A stretch of DNA of 64,000 nt from CAIWHR01 sp963836265. GTDB taxonomy: Bacteria > Pseudomonadota > Gammaproteobacteria > Burkholderiales > Casimicrobiaceae. Both the position numbers and the translations under genes were made by a program. Location: positions 231,783-295,782 of the forward strand of contig CAWIIO010000004.1 in assembly GCA_963836265.1 (NCBI GenBank), given 5' to 3'. Positions within the stretch are counted from its first letter, which is position 1, and each line of letters begins with the position of its first letter. Under the pieces are notes generated by a model that saw only the letters and a program-made list of their open reading frames with translations, was not told the origin of the DNA and made no database searches. Below are positions 7,683 to 16,855 of this stretch, one piece after another.

Positions 7683-10600
7683 GAGATGCGGCTCGCGAAG
7701 TTGTTGACCATGGAAAGATCCGCCGCGATGGTGACCGGCCGCCAGGTGGTCGCGAGTATCGTCGCCGGCAGGAACACCGACAGCGCTTCCTGGTCGAGCT
7801 GCTGCGGCTCGACGGCACGCAGGCGCGCCATGTCGAGCGTGTCGTGCAGGGTCTGGACAAGATCGTCCCAGCGCCACGCGCCAGAGAACTGCGGCGGCGT
7901 GGCGAGCAGGATGGATTGCGGCGGCTCCGCATTGGGCTTGTCGAACTGGAACGCAATGCCCGTCGTCTCCGTCTCGGCCGGAATCACCTCGGTCCACTCC
8001 TCGAGCAACAGGCCGCACTGCGGCTCGCCACTGTTGAATGTCCGCGCGTAGCAGGCGGTGTACAACAGCAGTTCGTTCGCCAAACTCGTCTTCGCCTCCG
8101 GCGGGAATTCGAGTGCCATCCACGGCGCATCCGCCGCGTAGGGGAACTGCACGGGCTCGAGCAGCGGCGCGGTCGTGCCCAGCGCCTCGGCGACGAAGGT
8201 GAGGTTCTCGACGTCGCGCATCTTTGGGCTCACACGCGCGGTGGCGTACAGCCAGTCGTCGACGGCAAAAGGGTTGTCGCGCTCGTCGCGCTGGAAGTCG
8301 AGCAGCGACGCGCGGTCCTGGTACGCGTTGGTCCACTCCGCGCCCTGCAACGTGTCCACCGTGAACGTCGGCACGAGCACGAAGTGATCGCCGAGCACAA
8401 GGTGTGCGGCGTCGCTGAGCAGCCCGATGCGCTTCTCGGCCGCAGCCTCGGCGTCGTGCCGGGTGAGCTTGTCCGTGACGTCGGTGATCCGCTTGCCGAC
8501 GTCCTCGATGAGCTGCGTGACGCGCGCGCGGATGTCCTGCGCGGCAACGACGATCTGGTTCTCTTCGTCGGCAGACGTGGTCTCCTCGACCTCGAAGGCC
8601 GTCAGCGGCAGCAGCGTGGTCAGTTCGCCGAGCACGCCCGCGACCGAGGTCTCGGGGGTCTGGGCGACGCCGAGCAACGCGTCGTGCCGAGTCTCGAATG
8701 CCACGATCTTCGCTTGCAGGGCGATCTGAAGCTGCGCGGAGCTCAGTCCGGTGGCGTCGGTCGCGGTGGTGGAGATCAGCCGCTCCGCGCGCAGCAGCAG
8801 TTCGATGCGCTCCTGCTCGTCGGCCAGCGCCGGCAGTTCCACGGTCATCAGGTGATCGAACTGGTCGCGCAGGCGCTGCCAGCGCGCCGCCACCGCGGCG
8901 GCTTTCGCGAGGATGCGCCGGATGAGACCGGCGCGTGCCTCGAGCAAACTACCCAGGCCGGTTTGCGAGAGGCCATAACCGGCGAGCACTCGGCAGGCCT
9001 CGAGCATCCGGTCAAGCCAGTCGTCGATGTTCGTGATGACCGCCGCGACGATGGGTCCGGCCTCGGGCAGCGCAGCGTCGAGCTCGGCTTGCAGCGGAGC
9101 CAGGCGGTTGTCGCGCTCGTCGCCGAGATCGCCCGGCAGGAAGTCCACGCGCGCACGATCGATCGCCGCGGCGCTCTCGGAGGAGGTCCTGGCCTCGGTG
9201 GGCAGCGCGACGTCGGTGGCGCGCAGCGGACGCGAGTGCAGCAGCAGCGCGCGCAGGCTGCGCACTAGGGAAGCCACGTCGACGAACGAGAAGTCGCCGG
9301 CCTTGCCCTCAAAGTACGAAATCTCGCGCAGCAGGTCGGGGCGCACCGCGAGCGCGCCCTGGCGCAGCACGAAAGCGCGCACGCGATCGTCGAGTTCGGA
9401 GCGCGAGCTCAGCCCGGCGTCGGTGCCGGTGGGCGCCACGAGCGCGGGGCTCGACTGAAGGTTGTCGGGATCGAGCAGGTAGACCAGATCGAGCGGCTGC
9501 AGCTCGAGCTGTGACTGCGTGACGAAGGTGAAGTGTTCCGCGCCAGCCGGATCGAGATACCGCACCTTGCAGCCGATGCGCGCGGGGTCCGGCAGTACGC
9601 GGGCGACCCAGGCGTTCATCGCGGGCTCGGCCTTCACGCGCGGATTGTCGGCGGCGGCGCTGACCACGGTCGCGTCGAACTGCAGGCCCACGCGATGCGT
9701 GAGGGCGATGCCACTGCGCGGCGTCTGCACGACGTCCGGAACGGGCGGGAAAGTCGCCTGGCCATATGCATCCAGTGTCGCGGCCGCGCGATCGTAGTTG
9801 CCCATGACGACCTGGTGCACGCCCTCGGCCACCGCGAGGTCCGCGACCGCGTCGTACAGGTCGAGCAGGCGGTCGACCTCGGTGTCGATGGACTGCCGTT
9901 CCGCGACCGACGCGTCGTCGGGAAGTTTCGCTTTCGGAAAGCCGAAGGGATACGTGCGATTCGCGGCAGGCGGGATGCGCACGTGGCGCAGCAGCGCGAG
10001 TCCGTTGACGACGTTGCGCGCCTCGATGGACTGGATGGTCGTTCCCTCGGGCAGGTCCTCGGGCGGCGTGGTGTAGAGCGGGAACACCAGGCGCAGCGGA
10101 TATATGAAGCGGTCGCATTCGGCCATCGCGTAGCGGTCGTGCAGCCCGCGCTCGAATTCGTAGCCGAGCAGCGCCGCGAGGCTCTGCCCGCCGCGGATGC
10201 CCTCGATGATCTTGAGCGCGCGGCGCACCCGCTCGGACGACAGGTTGACCTTGAGCAGGTCGGGCTGCTCGGGCGTGGCGTTCGCCACGTAGCCATTGCG
10301 CAGCACCGCGGCGGTCACGGCGTGATTTACCGACGGCGCGTGGATGTATCCCTGGTTAGCGGTGTCGCGCACCAGCGGCGGCAGCGGCACTCCGTTCGGC
10401 GTCTTCACGTTGAAGATCTGGTCGAGATCGCCCTCCAGCTTGACGGGCGTGAGCGTCTTGTTGGCGGGACTCACGTTCTCGAGCCAGCCGTACGCGCCGA
10501 CGTAGATGCCCTTGCGATGCGGCGTGCCCTCTTCCACGCCCTCGCCGTCCTGGCGGCGCGCCCAGCGCATCGACGCGAGCTGGAAACCCACCAGCCCCGT

Positions 10601-13387
10601 CAGCCAGGCATCGAGACGATAGGTGCAGCAGTCGAGGTGCTCGGCCATAAGGCGTTCGAGCCGCGCGGTGGGAGTCAGCGAGAGCTTCTCGAGCGCGCGG
10701 AGCTGCTCGGACAGATAACGCGTGCCGAACAGATCGCCGATGCGCGGCCCCAGGTATTGAGCGAGCAGCGTGCGCGAGTCGCCGGTAACGGTCGGGAACG
10801 GCGAATACAGCAGCTCATAGCGGCTGGCGTTCACGGCGGGCCCGGCGGCAGCGGCGACGCCGGCGCGCGCGGCGACCGACGCCTCCTGCACCTGGAAGAA
10901 ATGCGGCTCGGAACGCAATTGCGCCTTCTGCTCGTCGCCCAGCAACTGCGCGTCGTCGAGCACACGGATGCCGGCATCGTAGTATCCGAGCTCGAGCGCG
11001 TGCCGCAACAGGATGAAGAGCAGCGAGTTCGGCCACTGCCCGCCCTGGAAACCGTCCTGTACGCGGATCGTGTCGAAGTCGAGCCGCGCCCACTCGTGCA
11101 GCCACTGGATGTAGTTGCGGTTGTTGTTGGTGACGACAGTCAGCGGATCAGTCTCGGACAGCGGCGCGAGCTGGATCGCGGGACCCGTGAGTGGATTGGC
11201 CGACACCTTCCAGAACAGGTCGAACAACTGGGGCGTCACCGAGCCGGTGTAGCCGAGCGTGGTCAGAAGTTTGTAGGCCTCGTTGTGCAGCTCGTTCGCG
11301 GGCAGCGTCTGCCAGGGAATGAATATCTGCCAGATCGCGGCGAGGTTGTGCTCCTGGTCCTTCGTGTTCGCGTAACGCTGGTGGAACTCGACCGAGCCGG
11401 GATGCAGGCCGATGACGTCGAGCAGCGTCTGATGCGGATCTTTCGCGTGCGGCCCCACCTGTTCGATGCCGGCCGCGATGTCGCGCCAGCGCAGCCGCAA
11501 TGCATCGAGGATGGATTTGAACTGCGACAGCCAGAACTGAAAAGCGGTCGGGCGCTGCTCCAGCCATTTGAAGGCGAAGCCGGATTGCGGCGCGCGCCAA
11601 AACGCGTCGGTCCAGCTCACCCGGCTGAAGGCCGTGGTGGGCAGGATGCCGTAGGGCTGCCGGCCGATGCGCACGGCGGGCACCGGTCCGCGCCCGCTGA
11701 CGAAGCGATCGAAGAACCAGCGCGTGTAGTACTGCGCGTCATCGTCAAACACGGGCTTGAGCAGTGTGTCCATGAAGTACCCGAGCGTGGCGGGCCACAG
11801 CGCGGTGTTCATCGCGCGCGCCTCGGATTGATCGACCGCGCCGGCATTCGGGATCTGTGTCAGCCAGTCGGTATCGAGGCCGAGCGCCTCGGCAAACCAC
11901 TGCCCATCGGCCTTGTCGAGCCAGTCGTCGGTTTCGGCGAAGCGTGCCTTGTCCTTGAAGACGAAATCGAAGCTGGCATCGGGATCGTCGGTGCGCGCGT
12001 AGGCCGAGTCACCCTCCTCGGTGTTGTTGGTCGGTGAACCCTGCGGCAGCAGCGTGAAACCGGACTTGCCGAAATGATGGTTCAGGAACAGGTCCTTGAG
12101 GTCCGTGGTGCCGCGCGCAGCGTCGGCGCTCATGCGTACGCCGAGCACGAACAGACGGTCAAAGCCCCTGCTCTGGCTGGCGCTCAACGTGACCCGGAAT
12201 CCCATGCCGCGACGCACCGCCTCGTCGAAATCCACCATCCACCGCAGCTCTTCACCCAGCGTCAGGTTGCCGTCGGCATCGAACTGGAATTGCGATTCGG
12301 GATCGGTGCGCGGATCGGGACTCACCTGCAGCGGCGTCTGCACCGGCACGCCCAGCTCGTTCAGCACCTCGGTGCTGCCCTGGTAGCCGAGCAGCACGAA
12401 TCTTTCTGGCAGCAGCGCGACGGTCGCCGCCTTGCTCCACGAACTCGAGCGCGTCCCCGCTTCGTCCGGGGCCGGCAGCGTCACGTAGATCACGCGCACG
12501 CTCGCAGTGTCACGCGTGAAACCGGTGGGCGGCGCTTCAGAGAGATTGTAGGGAGCCACGCCGTCGCGCAGCTGCGCGGCGCGCGCCGCGCCGACCGCGG
12601 CTTCGAGCGCGGCGTAAGCGCCATCCTCGCCTGCCGCGTCACCGTCCGCGCGCCATACCGCCGTCCAGTAGGTAGCCAGGGCCGTGCGCTCGGCGTCGGC
12701 GAGCACCGCGACGATCGACGCGACCAGCAGCACGTCGCCCGCGGCGATGGACTGCGGCCAGGTCTCGGGCGGATCAAGCGGGCGGAACTGGCTCGTGATC
12801 CAGGTGGCGCGGCCCGAACCGTGCGCCGAGACAAGCCCGCGCCACGCGGCACGCTGCGCGCTCTCGACGCCCGACGCGTGAAACCATTCGCGCCAGAAGA
12901 TGGAGGCGTTCTTCACCTCGGAGTCAGTCAGCGTCGCCTCGAAGGTATCGACCAGGCACTCGTCCGGAAAGATGCGCACCCAGAGCTGCATGTGCGTGAC
13001 GCCCTGCTCGGCGATGCTCTTGAAGCGCGTCTCGAGCCGCAGCGGGAACAGCATGACCGGGATGTCGTCGTTGAACGCTGCGAGATTGCGGCGCGGATCG
13101 GCCCACTCGTCGAAGCGGCTGAACGCGCCCACGAGCTGCGTCTTCGCGCGGTCGAGCGACGCGAGCTGCTCGTTCTCGCGCTCTGCCAGGCGGCGCTTCT
13201 CCGCCTGCAGCGTGCGAGCCGCCGCGCCACCATCGGGCGCGTTCGGACTCGCGGTGCGGGCGAGGCCGCTCAGCAGTTTGTCGACGCGCGCGATGCGCTG
13301 GCGGGTGCGGAACAGCTCGTCCTGCGCGCCGGCGCGCGCGTCGCGCGCGTCGGTCAATCCTTTTTGACTGTCCTCGAACTGTGGCAT
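7679..13387 (-). CDS. Uncharacterised 1902-aa giant operon protein
   Basis: A very large protein (MPQFEDSQKGLTDARDARAG...). Residues 1-90 are strongly heptad-like and rich in Ala, Arg, Glu and Leu (coiled coil). Next comes a segment FPLRLETRFKS ... LWVRIFPDECLVDTFEATLT, which I associate with a family of huge uncharacterised bacterial proteins. The middle is rich in Trp, Tyr and Pro and looks globular. A second helical, coiled-coil-like stretch covers about residues 1430-1665. No signal peptide, membrane helix, catalytic signature or repeat array is visible. It starts 7 bp after the stop of the 1151-aa gene and overlaps the next gene by 4 bp. The size and coils suggest a structural or assembly role; no function is known to me. 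Confidence 0.8.
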   Translation of the reverse strand: MPQFEDSQKGLTDARDARAGAQDELFRTRQRIARVDKLLSGLARTASPNAPDGGAAARTLQAEKRRLAERENEQLASLDRAKTQLVGAFSRFDEWADPRRNLAAFNDDIPVMLFPLRLETRFKSIAEQGVTHMQLWVRIFPDECLVDTFEATLTDSEVKNASIFWREWFHASGVESAQRAAWRGLVSAHGSGRATWITSQFRPLDPPETWPQSIAAGDVLLVASIVAVLADAERTALATYWTAVWRADGDAAGEDGAYAALEAAVGAARAAQLRDGVAPYNLSEAPPTGFTRDTASVRVIYVTLPAPDEAGTRSSSWSKAATVALLPERFVLLGYQGSTEVLNELGVPVQTPLQVSPDPRTDPESQFQFDADGNLTLGEELRWMVDFDEAVRRGMGFRVTLSASQSRGFDRLFVLGVRMSADAARGTTDLKDLFLNHHFGKSGFTLLPQGSPTNNTEEGDSAYARTDDPDASFDFVFKDKARFAETDDWLDKADGQWFAEALGLDTDWLTQIPNAGAVDQSEARAMNTALWPATLGYFMDTLLKPVFDDDAQYYTRWFFDRFVSGRGPVPAVRIGRQPYGILPTTAFSRVSWTDAFWRAPQSGFAFKWLEQRPTAFQFWLSQFKSILDALRLRWRDIAAGIEQVGPHAKDPHQTLLDVIGLHPGSVEFHQRYANTKDQEHNLAAIWQIFIPWQTLPANELHNEAYKLLTTLGYTGSVTPQLFDLFWKVSANPLTGPAIQLAPLSETDPLTVVTNNNRNYIQWLHEWARLDFDTIRVQDGFQGGQWPNSLLFILLRHALELGYYDAGIRVLDDAQLLGDEQKAQLRSEPHFFQVQEASVAARAGVAAAAGPAVNASRYELLYSPFPTVTGDSRTLLAQYLGPRIGDLFGTRYLSEQLRALEKLSLTPTARLERLMAEHLDCCTYRLDAWLTGLVGFQLASMRWARRQDGEGVEEGTPHRKGIYVGAYGWLENVSPANKTLTPVKLEGDLDQIFNVKTPNGVPLPPLVRDTANQGYIHAPSVNHAVTAAVLRNGYVANATPEQPDLLKVNLSSERVRRALKIIEGIRGGQSLAALLGYEFERGLHDRYAMAECDRFIYPLRLVFPLYTTPPEDLPEGTTIQSIEARNVVNGLALLRHVRIPPAANRTYPFGFPKAKLPDDASVAERQSIDTEVDRLLDLYDAVADLAVAEGVHQVVMGNYDRAAATLDAYGQATFPPVPDVVQTPRSGIALTHRVGLQFDATVVSAAADNPRVKAEPAMNAWVARVLPDPARIGCKVRYLDPAGAEHFTFVTQSQLELQPLDLVYLLDPDNLQSSPALVAPTGTDAGLSSRSELDDRVRAFVLRQGALAVRPDLLREISYFEGKAGDFSFVDVASLVRSLRALLLHSRPLRATDVALPTEARTSSESAAAIDRARVDFLPGDLGDERDNRLAPLQAELDAALPEAGPIVAAVITNIDDWLDRMLEACRVLAGYGLSQTGLGSLLEARAGLIRRILAKAAAVAARWQRLRDQFDHLMTVELPALADEQERIELLLRAERLISTTATDATGLSSAQLQIALQAKIVAFETRHDALLGVAQTPETSVAGVLGELTTLLPLTAFEVEETTSADEENQIVVAAQDIRARVTQLIEDVGKRITDVTDKLTRHDAEAAAEKRIGLLSDAAHLVLGDHFVLVPTFTVDTLQGAEWTNAYQDRASLLDFQRDERDNPFAVDDWLYATARVSPKMRDVENLTFVAEALGTTAPLLEPVQFPYAADAPWMALEFPPEAKTSLANELLLYTACYARTFNSGEPQCGLLLEEWTEVIPAETETTGIAFQFDKPNAEPPQSILLATPPQFSGAWRWDDLVQTLHDTLDMARLRAVEPQQLDQEALSVFLPATILATTWRPVTIAADLSMVNNFASRIS

Positions 13388-13394
13388 GGCGCGC

Positions 13395-16300
13395 CTATTT
13401 CTTGATCGTCAGCATTTCGCTCGCGTGCACGGCAACCATCACGGGTACCTGGAAGGTCACATAGGCCACGTCCGCCGCGTCGGCCGCGCTGCTCCAGGAA
13501 ACCTGCTTGTCTTCTCCATGCTGCTCGAGCTCCTCGTCGTACTCGGCCTGCGCAGGATCATCGGGCGGCGTGAGCGGCGGCAGGGTGTGCATGGCCCCGT
13601 CGATCTCCAGGAAGCCGCCCTCGGGCAGGCCGGGCGACACGTCCTCCCAGGCCACGTCGCTCCAGGTGTTGAGCTCGGTGTTCGGCCCGCCGAGATCGAA
13701 GCCGAAGCGCGGCTCGCCGGGCCGTTCCTTGATCACGAAGAACCAGCCCGGCTTGTTCTCGTCACCGGGATGCGAACCGTCGCTGCCCTTGGCCACTTCC
13801 GCGGTGAGATCGAAACCGAAGAAGTAGATGTCGGGCTCGATCTTCGCGCTGTACAGCGGCGTCTTCACGATGTCGCGCGGCGGGTTGTTCTCGAGCCCCG
13901 CGGGAATGTCGGCGAGGTCGCGCTCCACCGTGTTGTCGATCTGGTTCGAGTCGGTGCCGTCGGGATTCTTCTTCATCTGCCACTTGGCCTTGTGGGCGTA
14001 GGCCACGGCCGTCGGATAGCGCTTGAGCAGTTCGCCGCGGATCACCAGCACGATCTCCGCTTCCTTCGCGCCGTTCACTTCCCGGTTGTCGTGATCGCCG
14101 AGCGCGGACTCGCGCTTCCAGGTATGGATCTCCGGGATGTCCTTGAGCTTCTCGGCCAGCGTCGCGGTGTCGTCCCCAGCCTCGGGTAGATAGCCGCTCA
14201 CGTCCCAGAACTGGCGGAAGTAGCTGCCGCGCTGGTCGGTGGGATATTCGCGCCACAGCAGTTCGCGCGCCATCTCGTGGCTGAGGCCCACCATATAGGC
14301 CTCGATGAACTTCTGGTTGGTCTCGAGCAGCGTGATGCTGTCCGGCGGTATGCGGTTCAGGTTCGGCAGGAACCACTCGGAATTGAGATCGACCAGCGGC
14401 TTGTACATCGGCAGGTCGAAGCGCGGGTAGTTCATGATCTCGTCCACCTGCGCGGCATCGAATTTCGGCACGAAGCGGCCCGGCAGCAGGATGCGGTCGA
14501 GCACCAGCCGCGACAGGCTCTGCGCCGGATGCAACGCCTCGGTGATCCTCGCTGTCACGCCCACGAGGCTCAGCGCCTGCCGCGGCGGCACGAAGGCAGC
14601 CGCGCGTGCGGCCACGTCCACCGCGTACATCTCGGTCACGGCCTGTTTGAAGCGCACACCCTCGGGGCTGTCGGTCTCGCCCGGAGTCGGCCGGAACGCC
14701 TCGTTGAAGGTAGTCAGCCGGAAGTCCGGGCTCTTCGGCGCGCTCGCCACCATCCCGGGAGTCTGCGCGCCGTCCTTGAATACCTGTGGGGCATCGAGCT
14801 CGCGCTGCACGCGGCGCATCTCGCGATATGCGTAAGCGAGCGCCGCGGCGATGACGAGCCCAGCAACCCAGAGCGCGAGCGGCGCCGCGAACAATGCCAG
14901 GATCAGCGACAACACCAGCACGAGCAACGCGAGGATCAGCGTCGCACGCGGCAGCCACGGGAAACGCGCGAGTAGTTTGGCCAGCCAGCGCGGCTGCGGC
15001 GGCGGCTGGACCGCGTCCGCCAGCGTGGCTTCGGAGAACGGCGCCGCCGGCACGGGCTTGACGGGCGCAGGCAGCACTTCGCCCGCGTTGAGCCGGCGCA
15101 CGAGATCGTGCGGCCGCAGATCGCGCGCGGCGAATGGCAGTTGCTTCACCACGCGGCCCCTCGGCCGCAGGATACGGCGCATCTGCGCGGACACCGCCAC
15201 CGGCGGCACGAGACTGGTCTTGAGCTGATGCGCGACCGTGACCTTGGTGACGCGCGGGGCCGGAGCCGCGGACGCACTGGCGGACAGGGCTGCACCGGCG
15301 GCGGGCGCGGCGACCGGGCTCTGGATGAGGATGCGCTTCTGCACGGGCGCGGTCAGCCACATGAGCTTGTCCGGCTGCGAAGCGAGCAGCGGCTGAAGCT
15401 GCAGCGTGTGCCATTGCAGCAGTGCCTCGTTCGTGAGCTGCACGAAGCGGATCAGGCGATTGACCGCGACCACGTCGCCGACCTGTTGCCAGGCGACGTT
15501 CATGTATTCCTCCTGGTGCTTCTGGATCACGCGCGTGCCGAAGCCGGCAGGCACGCGGAAGCGCGGATCGAGATTGAGCTCGTGGATCCAGTTGCGGTTG
15601 TTCGGCAGGCTCGTGCCGTCCGCGGCTGTCAGCAGGCGGTCGACCGCCGCGTGCCAGCGTCCGTACAGCGGCGGCGTGATCAGCGGATCCGGATCGGGCG
15701 GATTGTCGGGGTCGGGAATCGGCTGCGGACTCGCACCGGGCTTCTGATAATCGTCGGCGAGGTTCAGGAAATTCGCGATGCCCTGCTGGATGGGCTGCGG
15801 ATAGCCGTCGTCGGCCCAGTTCTCGTACTTGAGATAGTCCTCCATGTCCTCGATCACGATCTCCGGCACCCGCAGCGCGCCGCCGAGGCGCAGGATCCCG
15901 CCCAGCGTGCCGTCGGGGTCGAGTCCCGGCAGGTTCCAGCCCGGCTCCTGCAGATCCATGTCGCGGCGACCCACGCGCTGATCCGCGGTCTTCGCCTTCA
16001 GCCGGCGCACGAGGGATTCGAAGTCGCCGAGGATTCCCGTGCGGAAGAACCAGCGGTGGTAGTAGGGAAACTGGTTCTGGTCCGGCCGCTCGCCCCAGGC
16101 TGACTGGGTCGCGAAATCGGACACCACGTCGAGGCCGAGGCCCGCGCGCCGCCCGGTCTCGAACGTCGGGATCAGGAAGGCGTGGTATGCCGTGTTCGGC
16201 TTGAGCTTGCGTGGACACAGCAGGCGCGAATACGCGACGTCCGCGTTGCCCTTGAGCGCGTTGTCGAGTTTCGGCAGCACGGCGGACATGTTGGTCGAGG

Positions 16301-16850
16301 TGATCTGATCCTCGGCCGCCGCCATGTCGGCGTTGACGTGTACGTGCGCCCAGGCCCAGAGCTGGTCGGCCGGCGGGAACTTGTCGTTGGCCGAGTCGAC
16401 GTCGATGTACGGGAGTAGTTTGTCCTTGAGGTTCCGTCCGTCCTCGAACTCGCCCTCCTCCAGCACCACGAGCGTGATCCACGGCCGCAGCCGGTGCGCA
16501 CCCTCGTCGGCCTTTGCCGGCGTGTAGCGCCAGGGGAAGTCCTCTTCGTAGAAGTCGATGTACGGCAGGTAGTTTGACTCGAAGTTCGTGATCCAGTTGA
16601 GCGGCTCGGTCTTGAAGATGGCGCGCGGCTCGATGCCGACGATGTCGCCGGGACCATAGAGCTGCACCGGCTTGGTGACCGGCTGCGTCAGCAGCGTGCT
16701 GCCGGACACCGGCTGCCCTTCGATGCTCAGCCCCACGCCGAAGCTGGCGCGCAGTTGCACCGGATCCAGGTCCGGCTGGGTGATCTTGTTGGCGAGCCCG
16801 ATCCTCAGGTACGACAGGAACGAGTACGTGCCGAGTGCTTTGCTGGCCAT
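13395..16850 (-). CDS. Uncharacterised 1151-aa operon protein with central membrane segment
   Basis: The start is ATG 16850 (MASKALGTYSFLSYLRIGLA), 5 bp after the stop of the DUF6603-type gene. The N-terminal part contains an aromatic/acidic motif LPYIDFYEEDFPWRYTPAK near residue 100 and a long soluble region. Between about residues 617 and 675 the protein is strongly hydrophobic (ATLILALLVLVLSLILALFA then PLALWVAGLVIAAALAYAY), consistent with two transmembrane helices or one hairpin. The stretch before it (about residues 500-560) is Ala/Pro-rich and linker-like. The C-terminal 450 residues are again soluble. A membrane hairpin in the middle of a large soluble protein is unusual and suggests an inner-membrane anchored complex. 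Confidence 0.8.
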   Translation of the reverse strand: MASKALGTYSFLSYLRIGLANKITQPDLDPVQLRASFGVGLSIEGQPVSGSTLLTQPVTKPVQLYGPGDIVGIEPRAIFKTEPLNWITNFESNYLPYIDFYEEDFPWRYTPAKADEGAHRLRPWITLVVLEEGEFEDGRNLKDKLLPYIDVDSANDKFPPADQLWAWAHVHVNADMAAAEDQITSTNMSAVLPKLDNALKGNADVAYSRLLCPRKLKPNTAYHAFLIPTFETGRRAGLGLDVVSDFATQSAWGERPDQNQFPYYHRWFFRTGILGDFESLVRRLKAKTADQRVGRRDMDLQEPGWNLPGLDPDGTLGGILRLGGALRVPEIVIEDMEDYLKYENWADDGYPQPIQQGIANFLNLADDYQKPGASPQPIPDPDNPPDPDPLITPPLYGRWHAAVDRLLTAADGTSLPNNRNWIHELNLDPRFRVPAGFGTRVIQKHQEEYMNVAWQQVGDVVAVNRLIRFVQLTNEALLQWHTLQLQPLLASQPDKLMWLTAPVQKRILIQSPVAAPAAGAALSASASAAPAPRVTKVTVAHQLKTSLVPPVAVSAQMRRILRPRGRVVKQLPFAARDLRPHDLVRRLNAGEVLPAPVKPVPAAPFSEATLADAVQPPPQPRWLAKLLARFPWLPRATLILALLVLVLSLILALFAAPLALWVAGLVIAAALAYAYREMRRVQRELDAPQVFKDGAQTPGMVASAPKSPDFRLTTFNEAFRPTPGETDSPEGVRFKQAVTEMYAVDVAARAAAFVPPRQALSLVGVTARITEALHPAQSLSRLVLDRILLPGRFVPKFDAAQVDEIMNYPRFDLPMYKPLVDLNSEWFLPNLNRIPPDSITLLETNQKFIEAYMVGLSHEMARELLWREYPTDQRGSYFRQFWDVSGYLPEAGDDTATLAEKLKDIPEIHTWKRESALGDHDNREVNGAKEAEIVLVIRGELLKRYPTAVAYAHKAKWQMKKNPDGTDSNQIDNTVERDLADIPAGLENNPPRDIVKTPLYSAKIEPDIYFFGFDLTAEVAKGSDGSHPGDENKPGWFFVIKERPGEPRFGFDLGGPNTELNTWSDVAWEDVSPGLPEGGFLEIDGAMHTLPPLTPPDDPAQAEYDEELEQHGEDKQVSWSSAADAADVAYVTFQVPVMVAVHASEMLTIKK

Positions 16851-16855
16851 GTGCG

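Noticed and set aside
6132..8051. Long plus-strand open frame (639 codons) opposite the 622- and 1902-aa genes
   Set aside because: Arg/Gly/His-rich antisense frame of GC-rich coding DNA; no domain, no ribosome-binding site, and the opposite strand is clearly coding. The same holds for 7844-9268, 9533-12037, 12074-13405 and 19028-20527.
7683..8336. N-terminal extension of the 622-aa gene to 840 codons
   Set aside because: Lies inside the 1902-aa gene in another frame; composition is noise, and the ATGA overlap at 7682 is the natural start.
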